Shown here one piece after another: positions 14,901-25,113 of a DNA stretch of 64,000 nt. A model generated the notes under the pieces. The model saw only the letters and a program-made list of their open reading frames with translations. It searched no databases and was not told where the DNA came from. Position numbers and translations under genes: made by a program. Each line of letters begins with the position of its first letter. The stretch's first letter is position 1. The DNA comes from Cladorhizidae sp. MBARI D1340-BT2 (Eukaryota; Porifera; Demospongiae; Poecilosclerida; Cladorhizidae), in assembly GCA_028752905.1 (NCBI GenBank), contig JAQNBH010000013.1:11584897-11648896 (forward strand), given 5' to 3'.

Positions 14901-16633
14901 TAATACTTTGTGAATTTAAACATGCAGGGTTTCGTTTAGAAAATTGTCCAAGGGGAGGGCAACTGGAGGAATCTGGATATTAAGGGGGGGCATGATGTCA
15001 AGCACTTATCAACATCAATAAGAATTTTAATAATACAATTTAACTGGAGGAATCTGGATATTAAGGGGAGGCATGATGTCAAGCACTTATCAACATCAAT
15101 AAGAATTTTAATAATACAATTTCCAAGGGGGGGGGAGCAAAAAGGTTCCAACCACCACCCCCCTAAATGAAACCCTGACATCTGTTAGCCATACGGGTGC
15201 TTCCCCCCCTTTGTTAAGCATTCATTCATTAGTTTTCTTACAAGTTTGTGACGTAGAGGTGTATGACAACCAAGTTTTACGGTATCTGGGTTAAGCATAG
15301 GAATGTGTCCATAACATTGCAGTAAACATAGCACTTGGCCTCTTTTTTTTGTGCTAATGGTAGAATATTTTTTTAGGAATAATCTCCCAAAATGTTAAAA
15401 TGCAAATACAATAAGCTGCATTTTGGTACAAGGACTGGCTCCATTGAGGTTATTAAAAAAAGGGCTATGGCATGCCTATAGGGAAGAGATCCATCTAAGG
15501 GAACTGTCTTTCTCGAAAGTAAAAGGAATTCAGAGTCATTCTTGGTAAGCAGAAGTGTAGTTTTCCTTCGAAGAAAGACTTCCAGAAGCAGCAGCAAAGG
15601 CTTCTAAGGGACTGTATGATGACAATTACGATAGTCAGCTTTTGGAGGGGGGGGGGGGGAGCTCACTCACCATGTCTCCAATGTGTGCTCTAATTAGAGT
15701 GCTAACTCGGGAGTAAACATGTGTAAAAGTCGACTAGGCAACCTTCAAGAACACAAATCAATTTTGGGTGAAGTTCAGGTATTGAATAGCCTATCAGATA
15801 TTTCATCATAGATCTATTCTCTGCTCTAGTCCTAGCTAAGGAGACAATACTGCTGGTGAGTGCATACATGTTGGTCCTGCTTTGCATATGGTCCACTTCT
15901 CTGGGAGCCTAGCCACCCATGAGGTATTCTCCCATGAGATGAACACACCAGCACTACTTTCAAAGAGAGCTACCTCATATTGGGCTGGATTTTATCTCAA
16001 AAATATTCCGTAATCTCCATCCCATGCTCTGTATAGCTCTTGTTTTTGGGGGTTTGTCCTTGAAATGTGTCCTACAGTAGCTCAATGTGGGCACCCATTA
16101 GATCAACGTGCTATATAGCAATAGCTGGATCAGCATCGCACTAGGTTAATTTAATTAAGGGACATGAGAATGGAGTTCATTCAAATGAAAGAACAAGATG
16201 TGCAAGTGATACAATTTACATTCCAAAACACCACACACACACACACACACACACACATGCACACTCACACATTTGCAGTGTTGAAGTGAAAATACCGATT
16301 CACTTTCGCTATCAACTGCCTTCCTCTGACTCTGCCTACACATCTGTTCTCATCCCTGCCCCCACATTGCTGGTGCCACACCCTCTGGGATCCGCTTCAC
16401 TCCCTTGCCATGCAGATACCAGAGACACGTGCCCCTGGGCCATATTAACGCCACTAGTTGGAGACAACCTCCACAATGATGGGGAAGTGACAGCACTCAT
16501 ACCACGAGGTGTGGAGGGATGGTCATCTTTTCTTGTCATCACCATCACATGTTTAGTGACGCTAGCAGCCATGCTTATCATACTTCATACCATCACTTCA
16601 GTAACAGCCAACTTCCCACTTTTCCAAAATTAA
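11687..16633 (+). CDS. PIGX: PIG-X, regulatory subunit of GPI mannosyltransferase I
   Basis: The gene is read as join(11687..11992, 12951..13075, 16279..16633), giving 261 aa; vertebrate PIG-X is about the same size. PIG-X is an ER-membrane type I protein that binds and stabilises PIG-M, the enzyme adding the first mannose to the GPI precursor. The family is recognised from GYHRELVSKVEV (exon 1), the following hydrophobic strand VLFVENITRDIYMDIDQ, the VLVYAYL strand (exon 2), IPIHFRYQLPSSD (exon 3), and a single C-terminal transmembrane helix at about residues 227-249. The start at 11687 gives a hydrophobic signal peptide (LLWIGILLHL); an in-frame ATG at 11612 would add 25 residues. Both introns are GT-AG and phases match (0, then 2). 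Intron 2 is swollen by repeats. Confident on family, slightly less on the exact start. Confidence 0.88.
12951..13075 (+). CDS. PIGX: PIGX exon 2
   Basis: A strong pyrimidine-rich acceptor (TCTCTAAACCTCTCCAG) precedes 41 codons beginning MLSRVEFDG and ending YAYLTNT. The donor GTGAGC leaves two bases (TC), which exon 3 completes to serine. Confidence 0.87.
13615..13790. repeat. dispersed repeat R4, copy 1
   Basis: Shares gttttgaggt, agagagcacacagac, gaagtgtgcagaat and gagctataaagt blocks in the same order with 52645-52800, well diverged. Likely a small non-coding transposable element. Confidence 0.5.
13813..14335. repeat. 18-bp minisatellite (CACCCACCACCAGGCAAG), ~29 units
   Basis: The unit is repeated head to tail with substitutions and a few odd-length units; a higher-order pattern including AAGCCAGCAC variants recurs near 13826, 14012 and 14156. 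Strand composition is highly skewed (C/A on plus). Because 18 is a multiple of three, long Gly/Cys/Leu-rich frames appear on the minus strand; these are repeat artefacts inside an intron. Confidence 0.95.
14961..15122. repeat. 81-bp tandem duplication
   Basis: The unit at 14961-15041 (aactggaggaatctggatat to aataatacaattt) is repeated at 15042-15122 with a few changes in a G run. It lies within PIGX intron 2. Confidence 0.9.
16231..16258. repeat. AC dinucleotide microsatellite
   Basis: About 14 AC units lie 20 bp upstream of the exon 3 acceptor of PIGX. A second AC-rich tract is at 16663-16703, just after the PIGX stop codon. Confidence 0.9.
16279..16633 (+). CDS. PIGX: PIGX exon 3 (C-terminal, membrane anchor)
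   Basis: Begins after TTTGCAG and reads S-VEVKIPIHFRYQ. It contains CHADTRDTCPW and ends with a transmembrane helix (FLVITITCLVTLAAMLIIL) and a short polar tail before TAA. Confidence 0.87.
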
Positions 16634-16816
16634 GTGTACATAATGAACCAACCCTATCTGACATACACACACACACATGCGTGCACACACACAACACACA
16701 CACCTTCCCAATCTCTCTCTCGCTCACATTCTCTTTCTCTCTGAATGAATCTCTGCCTGATCTTGTCAATTGTACTTCAGCACATGCACTCTATGTGAGC
16801 GCTTGCAGAATTTTCT

Positions 16817-16920
16817 GGAATTGGCTCTGAGATTATTGTTCTGTCTGAATATCCAATTGATAAATAACATTTTGACGCTAAGTTAAGTAGAACCATTGAT
16901 CTTGTTCACCGGCTAGCTTT
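16817..16920. repeat. dispersed repeat R1, copy 2
   Basis: Counterpart of 5259-5375; it lacks a short internal segment (agctaaagcttagaag). Confidence 0.75.
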
Positions 16921-17179
16921 TCTTCTTGGATCCTCCCTAGACTTGCAGCAACATTAGTTTGCAGCTGCTGCTTGTTTACTGTAAACTTCTGTATCCATTA
17001 GCAGAAAGCTGCTCTGCTTGTTCCATGGCAGGCCAGCTCAACGCGATTCTTTACATTGGGTCAACATTTGTTGAGGTGATAAGTGAGTTATTTTTGAGTG
17101 TGGGTTGATATGATAAGTGAGTTGGATAAACACCATTAGTGGCTTAACTGAAGTGCTGTAACAAGACCTCGGATAACAA

Positions 17180-17208
17180 CAACACCATGTAACTATCACA
17201 TGGTGTTG
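17180..17208. other. perfect 11-bp hairpin
   Basis: CAACACCATGT (17180-17190), a 7-nt loop, and the exact complement (17198-17208). It lies about 200 bp upstream of the first recognisable PLE reverse-transcriptase sequence and may belong to the PLE 5' region. Confidence 0.6.
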
Positions 17209-17399
17209 GAGGTATTATCGTGGGGCAGGAAGGGCCTCCAGCCAGGATTTAAAGTATTTATTATCACCATCATCATGAAAGAGTGTGTTGGCACATCTTT
17301 TATTGGTTTTGAACACTTTCAAAATGGCGGACAGCAAGCTTACAAAAAGGCAAAGGTCTATCTTAGCTAAAACTCACCAGGCAGCTTCTTAGTGGACAA

Positions 17400-18830
17400 T
17401 AATAGAGACTAATATAGATTATACGATGGTGCACGTACAACCTGAGGTTCCCCTTAGGTCAATTGTGTCTTGTATATGTGCACAGTCGTATAATCTTTCT
17501 AAGTTCATAGCACATTTGATATCACCTCTAGCTGGTAATACAAGTACATATGTCAGGGATTCTGGACAATTTATCAAGCATATTCAAGGTGAATGTTTTG
17601 ACACAGGATGAGCAGTTTTGATGTTTCCTCTCTTTTTACCAATGTTACCATTTATGAGGCCATGGAAGTAATTTTTAGAATGTTGACGAAAGACAAGAGC
17701 TTGTGTGAAATGACTATCTACACTAGTGCTGACAGGATTTTTGAACTGTTGGAGTTGTGCTTAAAATCCTTCAGCTATCAAGAAAAATACTACGAGCAGA
17801 AAGAGGGTGCAGCAATGGGCTCTCCAGTATGTGAAATGGTAGCCAACCTTGGAATTATTTGAGGAATTGGCACTCAACTGCCTCACTGAAGCCAAGATTT
17901 TGGAAAAGATATGCCTCTGTATTGTGAAGAAGGGAAGTGAGCAGGAGTTGTTGACCATCTGAACAACATCAGGCCATCCATAAAGTTTACCATGGAGCTT
18001 GAAGTGGATGGATAATTGCCCTTTCTGGATTGCCACCTACACAGGGAGGAAGATGGAAGGCTAACTGCAACCGTTTACGCACACACCAACCAGTACCTTG
18101 ATTATAGATCACATCATCCTACCCATGTCAGAAGAGGAGTGGTGAAGAGCTTGCATGATGGAGCCAGGAGAATAGTGATGGACAAGGAGGACCTATGGAA
18201 GGAAGAACATAATTTGAATAGGGTCTTTATAGAGAATGGTTATCCACAAACCTTTATCAACCTTTCGTCTGTAGATATATCTAAATGCAGAAAGGAAAAT
18301 AAGTACACCGATACAGGCAATCATGGTATGGTAGTGATTTCTTATGTAACGTGTATACACCGAGTTGTCACCATCACCAATAAATTTAGTGTAACATACT
18401 CCATGCACCTGCTCAACCTCCATAAACCTCTGGATGAGTTGAAGATATCAGGAGGGTCTGCAGGAAGTTCAACATCAAAGTCGTTTTCGGATCGAAAAGA
18501 ACTCTGAGGATACAACTGAGCAGAGTAAAGGAAGATGTGTTACTACATAGTGGAGACCAGAGTGAAAGAACATTAAGATTCCTGTAAAAAGTGTTCTAAA
18601 GAGAAGTTGGCAATTGCTGAACACATGCAATGGATAATTGACGTTCTATTTTGTGAGAGGAAGCCACCATCTTAGACCAGGCCACAAGACAGAAAGATCT
18701 GCTAGCAAAGGAGGCATTGCACATCAGCCTAACACCAAAGTGGGAGCGGTTCAATCGAGACTTGAATGAACTTGCCTGGCTGCTGGGGAGCTACTCCCAA
18801 GAGCTTGAACTTGAAGCCACGACCACCTTA
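17400..18830 (+). pseudogene. Penelope-like element reverse transcriptase relic
   Basis: PLEs are retroelements whose protein joins a telomerase-like reverse transcriptase to a GIY-YIG endonuclease. Fragments follow family order with frame changes. First VPLRSIVSC and YNLSKFIAHLISPLAG (17440-17550), then SFDVSSLFTNV (17611-17643) and YYEQKEGAAMGSPV (17789-17830). The region that should hold the YVDD catalytic box is shifted and mutated (KRYAS-like, about 17905). LPFLDCHLHREEDG (18016-18060) and the thumb follow, to about 18280. The GIY-YIG core is missing or unrecognisable. The end motif KEALHISLTPKWERFNRD is nearly intact (18706-18759). Several frameshifts and stops make it non-functional. 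The 3' terminus at 18986-19175 belongs to it. Confidence 0.85.
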
Positions 18831-18832
18831 TT

Positions 18833-18985
18833 TTATCTTATATTTATTTTATTTTTTGGGTTTATTTTTAATTTTTATTTGTTATATTATCGTTGTTGTT
18901 GTTGTTATTGTTCTTATTATTATTACTTCATTATTTATTTATATATTTCTTTATTTTGTTTATTTACATGTACTATTATTTAAAT
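18833..18985. repeat. TTA/TTAT-rich tract in PLE 3' UTR
   Basis: An irregular TTTATT/GTT/TTA tract sits between the PLE coding relic and its 3' terminus. An equivalent TTA array occupies the same position in the PLE end at 36.24-36.40 kb, and an AAT array does so on the minus strand at 5.78-6.41 kb. Confidence 0.75.
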
Positions 18986-19175
18986 GATTACAGTTCACGT
19001 GCAGTTCATGTGCTGGACGCATGTGGTGGGGTGTGGTTTTTGTACCACGTGGTCAGTATATATATAGCAGGCTCACGCAAGTCTTGGCATCTCATTATTA
19101 CTGGTGAAGGTTAGAGCATTTTAGTCGAAATGTTGGAGACAACTTCAAGTTGATTATTGAGATGGTGAATTTTGT
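18986..19175 (+). mobile_element. Penelope-like element 3' terminus, copy C
   Basis: Contains the GTGC and CATGTGGTGG block, GCAGGCTCACGCAAGTCTTG, CATCTCATTATTACTG, stem II GGTTAG/TTAGTC, GAAA, then CTTCAAGTTGATTATTGAG. Because it directly follows a PLE coding relic, it identifies all the dispersed copies as PLE ends. The hammerhead-like core is mutated here (CTGGTGA for CTGATGA). Confidence 0.8.
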
Positions 19176-19579
19176 AGTTTATGGGGTATATAGGAACATG
19201 TGTGCCATGAAAAAAGGGGAGGCAGAAGTCTACTCAGTACATTGTGATATATTATGATGGGAAACTCATAACCAACCTCTTTTCTGCAGCACTGCATTGC
19301 CGTCATATGCTTGTCATACAATACATTTGGTGATGGGGATAGGGGTCTTCTATACTAATCTTTTCCTGTGCTGCTTGTATGGTATTTGATTCCATGATGC
19401 AGTTCATCTCCCATAGCTAGACAATTGTGAGGTGTCAATGTTTCTAAAAAAGATCAAAGATCAGGAGATTTTATCCTGCTTGCCCGACACACAACTATGA
19501 GTACAGTTTTAAAAGAACCACATGGATGCAGGTTATATAGCCAGGCTACCTCTGCAGTTGAAAAATCTGGTCATTTTCC
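19176..19579. other. no gene seen
   Basis: No recognisable coding or repeat content separates the PLE relic from the duplicated segment that follows. Confidence 0.35.
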
Positions 19580-19925
19580 AGATTTTTGACATCCATCTAG
19601 CCATATGCTAACGTTCTCCATAGCTCCTTTTTACCTACACTAGATTTTTTTATCCAGGATTATCCTGCTCCATCTCTCCCTCTCCTTCCACCTCTCCCTC
19701 TATTCGTTCTCTATTGAGCAATATTCTATCCTGCTGGAAGGATACACAATAATAGTCACAATGTAAGAATCAAATTGGATGTGCTCATGTGAACAAACAT
19801 TTCAAACTTGTGCAGCTTCAATAAACATCTTCAGGCCAACTATATATGTCAAACAGATAGAATGACACATTTTTACTATGCTTGCAAGAAAATGACTCAC
19901 CTCAATAATCAACTTCAAATTGTAT

Positions 19926-19970
19926 TCACTCGACATTTCGACTAGATGCTCTAGCCTTCATCAGGAATAA
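19926..19970 (-). ncRNA. hammerhead-ribozyme-like motif, core intact
   Basis: The minus strand reads stem I TTATTC, CTGATGA, one extra A, stem II GGCTAG, loop AGCAT, CTAGTC, GAAA, TGTC, then GAGTGA. Stem I can form 6 pairs (two G-T) and stem II 6 pairs (one G-T). Stem III would be minimal, as expected if two copies act as a dimer. The extra A after CTGATGA is a departure from the textbook core. Confidence 0.5.
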
Positions 19971-19976
19971 TGATGA

Positions 19977-20025
19977 CTTTTTCTGATGAAGGCTAGAGCA
20001 TCCAGTCGAAACGTCGAGTGAATAC
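19977..20025 (+). ncRNA. hammerhead-ribozyme-like motif, partner arm
   Basis: Reads CTGATGA, A, GGCTAG, AGCAT, CCAGTC, GAAA, CGTC, GAGTGA. Stem II has one mismatch (A-C). ACGT after GAA is self-complementary, which would favour pairing between two copies at stem III. Confidence 0.45.
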
Positions 20026-20961
20026 AATTTGAAGTTGATTATTGAGAAAGAGATTATAATTTTATTATGTCAACTGAGAGTTCATTGAATGATTACACAG
20101 TTGTTCACAAATGAGAATACAGCTAGCTGACTACATTGTTATTTGTGTTGGCATTGTGATAGCTGATCTGCTTTTTGCAATCTCTAGCGGTAGCATTCTT
20201 TATTTATATAGTTTCATGGGAAATCTCTCATGCTCTTCTCTCACACTGCCTTGTCTTCCTCCTCTGAGTATCCTCAGTCCTATAAATATGTTATATTATA
20301 AGAGCAACAACAGAAGTATAAACATTTGCTAAACAGTAATTATCTATTATGCTCTTTGAGCATGGTAGCCACGTGATATTGTGACGAGTATGAATTAACT
20401 TTTGATACTTTGCGTTTTGACAGTGTGCATATAATGGAAGGGGCAAGTGCAAGAAGTGTACAATCCAAAATAAATGTTTGGTGTTTCATTTTAATCATGG
20501 TGCAATAACTGTTACGGTAGCAAGGTATACAGTGGACACTCCACGCAGACTTACCGAAAACTCCAGCTATGTTTATTAATTCTATTTTACCATGGTAATA
20601 ACCCATAGCCAAGATTGGATAGATTATACGAATAAGAATAATATAGTATATGTTAATCTTTGTCAGAATTTTCACATCTATCATTAGGTGTAGGAATATG
20701 ATAGAAGCTCTTGCATGCTGTAGGTTAGGTGATGTAAATTCTTCAATTTGGGAGTTTTATGTAAGCTAAGCTTGACGAGGATTATAGATGGTAGAACTAC
20801 TGTAGAACTACTGCGTCCCAGGCTTCTGGGGTGTAAAAGCAACAGATGTTTCAAGAGGCAATATGGTATGCTTCACTTCACATCTTGACCACTGCCATAC
20901 TTAACAACCCTGACTTCTCTGAAAATGTATGGCTAATATTGAATTATTGTAGAAATCCAAG

Positions 20962-21123
20962 GAACACACCAAAAGTAAACATGGTGTTTAGTAAACTAGT
21001 TATGGCTGATATTCAATTACCACTTCCTGTGTAGTAGAAAATGAACACACCCAAAGTAAACATGGTGTTTAGTAAACTAGTTATGGCTGATATTCAATTA
21101 CCACTTCCTGTGTAGTAGAAACC
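20962..21123. repeat. ~81-bp tandem duplication in SR copy 1
   Basis: The unit from acacaccaaaagtaaacatg to cttcctgtgtagtagaaa (20962-21042) is repeated at 21043-21123 with few changes. The counterpart in SR copy 2 (about 32300-32360) is single, so the duplication is younger than the SR copies. Confidence 0.85.
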
Positions 21124-21457
21124 CCTACTAGGAAAAAGGTGAAACCTAGAGAAGAAGAGGATTCAGTTTGGAACTGGAACTGGAAGAAGGTTGACTATAA
21201 TTATATTAGCCTCTAGAATCTAGAGAGCTAGAAAATCAGCCCATTTTACACATCTCTTGTCCACAAATTGCTAGCTTGGTGTGTACATATAAAACATCAA
21301 GAAGTGTTTAAATCCAGTTTGGGACTTTCCCTTGAGGAACTTGCCAGATTAGCCTATTTGTATAGGATGCGAAGCCTTTCAATTGTTCTAGATTCTAGAT
21401 CCTAACCATTTCTAAGAAACTAGTTGTACTCAGTATAAATATCACCATCATAATAAT

Positions 21458-21825
<368 letters not shown>

Positions 21826-21934
21826 AACTAATGCTACTTCTAACACTGGACGATTCTAACAATGGCTAGGGCTACTGTATCAATAACCATGTGCAGTGTT
21901 CAAGGGAGAAGAGAGAGAGCCAAGATCCTTCCAT

Positions 21935-22440
21935 TTCCTCACCATTTAACAATTCCTTACTCTTACCACCACTTCTCCAGCCAATACACTACACATTCAT
22001 TCATTCTACCATTACTCTGTCATTTACTCTATCTACAACATTTCCCAACAGCAATGCAACTTTACTCTCTTTTCCCACTTCCAAATTCATCTCTAACCCC
22101 TTCAATTCTGCATAACTCAACCTCATCCAACAATCCCTGCCAATCCCTCACATCCTACCAAGAAATTACCTACACTCTCCCCTTATCCACTGTCACACTT
22201 TCTGCACCGTTTATCGCTGACCATTCTATGTCTCTTCTTGTCAACCAATAAACCAGCCAAACTGTACATTTTCCTACCCTGTACCAACCTCACATACCTT
22301 TCTACACTTTGCCTGTCCCATTCTTAGCCAATTTGTAATACTTAATATGTATACTTACTATTTACTTCTTTCTCCCCATCTAGTACTGACCTGACAACTT
22401 GCACTTTCTTCAGAAAACCTCATATTCTTCTCACCACCTT
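21935..22440. other. strongly G-depleted, C/T/A-rich tract
   Basis: Most 60-base lines on the plus strand hold only about two G (for example 21961-22200). Two overlapping frames (21862-22251 and 21891-22115) are rich in Ser, Thr, Pro, His and Leu but have no recognisable domain, signal peptide or splice structure that I trust. The composition is unlike its surroundings. It could be decayed pyrimidine-rich repeat or a low-complexity coding relic. Confidence 0.5.
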
Positions 22441-22679
22441 ATTACACCGTACATTCTCAGCTTGTTTACAATCATATTCACTAACCCGCTTGCTTCCATT
22501 GGGAATCTCTGAGACTAAGGCAATTTGAGACTGTTGGTAAACATTGTCTCTGGTTGTGTTGATATTAAGTGAGTGCGCAGTGAGACGGTTACAACGGAAT
22601 GAACAACATCCAAGGACATATAGTTGCTCTTTTTTCCCCCTTTCACTGAGAAGTAGAAAAGCAATGACATGAGTACAAT
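22441..22679. other. no gene seen
   Basis: Nothing recognised between the G-poor tract and the next PLE fragment. Confidence 0.3.
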
Positions 22680-22750
22680 AACCTTCTCAATAATCAATGT
22701 ATTTTCTCGACGTTTCGACTAGATACTCTAACCTTCATCAGGAATAATTC
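22680..22750 (-). mobile_element. Penelope-like element terminus fragment, copy E
   Basis: Only the last ~70 bp of the end are present: minus strand TTATTCCTGATGAAGGTTAG, loop AGTAT, CTAGTCGAAACGTCGAGAAA, then TTGATTATTGAGAAGG. Confidence 0.75.
22703..22747 (-). ncRNA. hammerhead-ribozyme-like motif, core intact
   Basis: CTGATGA, A, GGTTAG/CTAGTC (6 pairs, two of them G-T), GAAA, CGTC. Stem I is weak here (TTC/GAG) because the flank reads GAGAAA. Confidence 0.45.
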
Positions 22751-23230
22751 CAGTTATTTAAAACTGCCTAAGATATATATATGCTCATTTAAACTATCCT
22801 TGTTTATCATCCGAAAATTTCGAAATATTGGAGAGGGGGGGAGGCTTTGTTTGTGTGTGCATTTTTGTAAAACATTGCAATGAGATTGCAAAATGGCAGA
22901 GGGGGGAAAGGGGTACAATGAGGGAGAAAAGGGTATACATGAGGTCTAACAAGTTAATGTTTGAAGTGCTCTGTTAGTTTGGCTGCAGAACGCTTTCCAC
23001 TCAGATCGAGTAACAATCAGTTTGCGGCATTTCTTCGGAAGCACAAAAAAGCATATGGAATGGAATTGCAGGACAGGTTCTCAATGGGTGAATTGCAGGA
23101 CAGGTTAGTTTTTGTGTGGATTACATTTAATACTGAGTCATCGTTACACTCTAATCAGCAGGCGACCACAGACAGAGAACTTTCAGCAGGACGTTCTCTA
23201 ACTCCGATTTCATTTCAGAGCGGACTTGGT
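22751..23230. other. no recognised gene
   Basis: Contains G-rich runs (22830-22920) and a 122-codon plus-strand frame from 22961 with a short internal repeat (ELQDRFSMGELQDRL). It has no recognisable family and overlaps the outer part of the minus-strand relic that follows, so it is not called. Confidence 0.35.
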
Positions 23231-23775
23231 GTATTATCAGTCACCAATTTTAGCACTCAGAACCCATATTCTTGTCTCACTGAGCACTGTAGAAAATGGC
23301 ACACCGTGGGATTTGGTTCCAGAATTTGAAGGTTTCTGCTGCTGTTACAGTGCCATAAACTGCAGCAAAATCATTGTAGTGGTCTCCATTTGGGGGAGGA
23401 TCTGGTATGTGATGTATGAAAAACATCTTCAGGTAGACCAGGAGGCTTACAAACTAAACAACTGATGTCTGTAGATTTCATCACACTGAACATGTAATGT
23501 TGGCACTTGCAATGACAATTTAAGAAGTCCGACTGCTTCTTCTTCAGCAAGTGTAGCTTGGTAGTTTTATCATTCTGTGTCAGTGTCTCATCACCTCTCT
23601 TATTTAGCATTACAAGATCACTTGAGACATGGACCTCACACACCAGTTCATCTTTGAGCTTAAGCCTCCTCAAAAGAGAGTAGCAGTTTTTTTGAGCTTC
23701 AAGGCTATCAGTTATTGCATCTTTCAACCCTGTATATATCTGTTCAGCAAGTAAACAGCTTTTGAGCTGATTTTC

Positions 23776-24443
23776 AAAACATGTTGGTCTTCTAGCCACC
23801 AACTCCCTGAGGCTAAATTAAGAAGTGACCCAATGCTCTAAAGCTATTGTAAGGTTCAGTTCTAATAGCACAAAGAAAGTATCCAAATGAATTAAAAAAA
23901 CAAGCAGATCAATGAGATTTGAACAGAACAGAAGGGAACCTTCTGCGATGTTCTTGACCACCATCATGTAGAGTAACGGGATGGGGTTCATGTTGTTGGT
24001 TTCCAAAATCATGTTATGTTGAGTTGCATGGCGAATAGGAGATGGACTCTGAAAAGCACTTCCCTTAATAACACAAAAACTTAATAACACAAAAATCCTC
24101 CAATGGCAGAAGGTTTCTTCCATTGATTCAGGGATCTTCAGATTCACACCAGGAGTCGGTGTGAGTTTAGTGAAGTCACGATCACCCACCACCATTTTCT
24201 TATTTAAAACTTGCTTACCTCGCTTCATTGCTGCAACTGGGCAGGTTCTTGCACTTTGATAGAAAGTTTGGTATCTTAAAAAATAAAAGTGGAGTGCTGG
24301 TGATAATTCACAACAAACTCTCTCTCGCACCTAGTGTGGATAAACATGGTTACGCTGAACTGTTGAGACTGAACTATGTGTTTGAATTTCAGTTGACCAG
24401 TGTACTGCTTGGAAGTAAATGATACTTTTTGTGGCCAAAAGTG
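23776..24443. repeat. 668-bp tandem duplication, unit 1
   Basis: Nearly identical to 24444-25113 (differences are single bases and one- or two-base indels), including the minus-strand frame starting MRERVCCELSPALHF. The near identity marks it as much younger than the relic that contains it. Confidence 0.95.
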
Positions 24444-25113
24444 AAAACATGTTGGTCTTCTAGCCACCAACTCCCTGAGGCTAAATTAAGAAGTGACCCA
24501 ATGCTCTAAAGCTATTGTACGGTTCAGTTCTAATAGCACAAAGAAAGTATCCAAATGAATTTAAAAAAACAAGCAGATCAATGAGATTTTAACAGAACAG
24601 AAGGGAACCTTCTGCGATGTTCTTGACCACCATCATGTAGAGTAACGGGATGGGGTTCATGTTGTTGGTTTCCAAAATCATGTTATGTTGAGTTGCATGG
24701 CGAATAGGAGATGGACTCTGAAAAGCACTTCCCTTAATAACACAAAAACTTAATAACACAAAAATCCTCCAATGGCAGAAGGTTTCTTCCATTGATTCAG
24801 GGATCTTCAGATTCACACCAGGAGTCGGTGTGAGTTTAGTGAAGTCACGATCACCCACCACCATTTTCTTATTTAAAACTTGCTTACCTCGCTTCATTGC
24901 TGCAACTGGGCAGGTTCTTGCACTTTGATAGAAAGTTTGGTATCTTAAAAAATAAAAGTGGAGTGCTGGTGATAATTCACAACAAACTCTCTCTCGCACC
25001 TAGTGTGGATAAACATGGTTACGTCTGAACTGTTGAGACTGAACTATGTGTTTGAATTTCAGTTTACCAGTGTACTGCTTGGAAGTAAATGATACTTTTT
25101 GTGGCCAAAAGTG
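24444..25113. repeat. 668-bp tandem duplication, unit 2
   Basis: Second unit. The junction at 24443/24444 falls in GTGAAAAC; unit 2 ends at GTGA before cgtaaccactggagtg, which looks like the original continuation. Confidence 0.95.

Larger units (their letters stand above)
13076..16278 (+). other. PIGX intron 2, 3.2 kb and repeat-laden
   Basis: Bounded by GTGAGC and TTTGCAG. It contains a C run near 13361, a segment similar to 52645-52800, the 18-bp minisatellite, an 81-bp tandem duplication and an AC microsatellite directly before the acceptor. A minus-strand frame at 14550-14867 was not recognised. Confidence 0.75.
19902..20093. mobile_element. inverted pair of PLE termini (copy D)
   Basis: The left arm (19902-19970, minus-strand orientation) and right arm (19977-20049, plus) are almost perfect inverse complements over about 65 bp, with only a short spacer between the two CTGATGA cores. 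After the right arm comes ttattatgtcaactgagagt, the same outer block as at copy A. Such a head-to-head arrangement could form a long hairpin. Confidence 0.85.
19580..21430. repeat. segmental repeat SR, copy 1
   Basis: Collinear, diverged matches run from cctgctccatctctccctct (19667) through gagcaatattctatcctgct, ttgtgcagcttc, ctgactacattgttatttgt, acagtaattat, ttaccatggtaata, cacatctatcattaggtgta, gggtgtaaaa and gattctagatcctaacca. The other copies are 28410-29271 plus 31975-32760, and, more distantly, 35790-36860. Copy 1 is interrupted by the inverted PLE pair at 19902-20093. The segment is non-coding; copies 2 and 3 each follow a discoidin exon pair, copy 1 does not. Confidence 0.8.

Noticed and set aside
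21862..22251. 129-codon Ser/Thr/Pro/Leu-rich frame
   Set aside because: A consequence of the G-depleted composition; an overlapping frame is equally open and nothing is recognisable.
22961..23329. 122-codon plus-strand frame
   Set aside because: Unrecognised, contains a short internal duplication, lies partly antisense to the minus-strand relic, and has no splice evidence.
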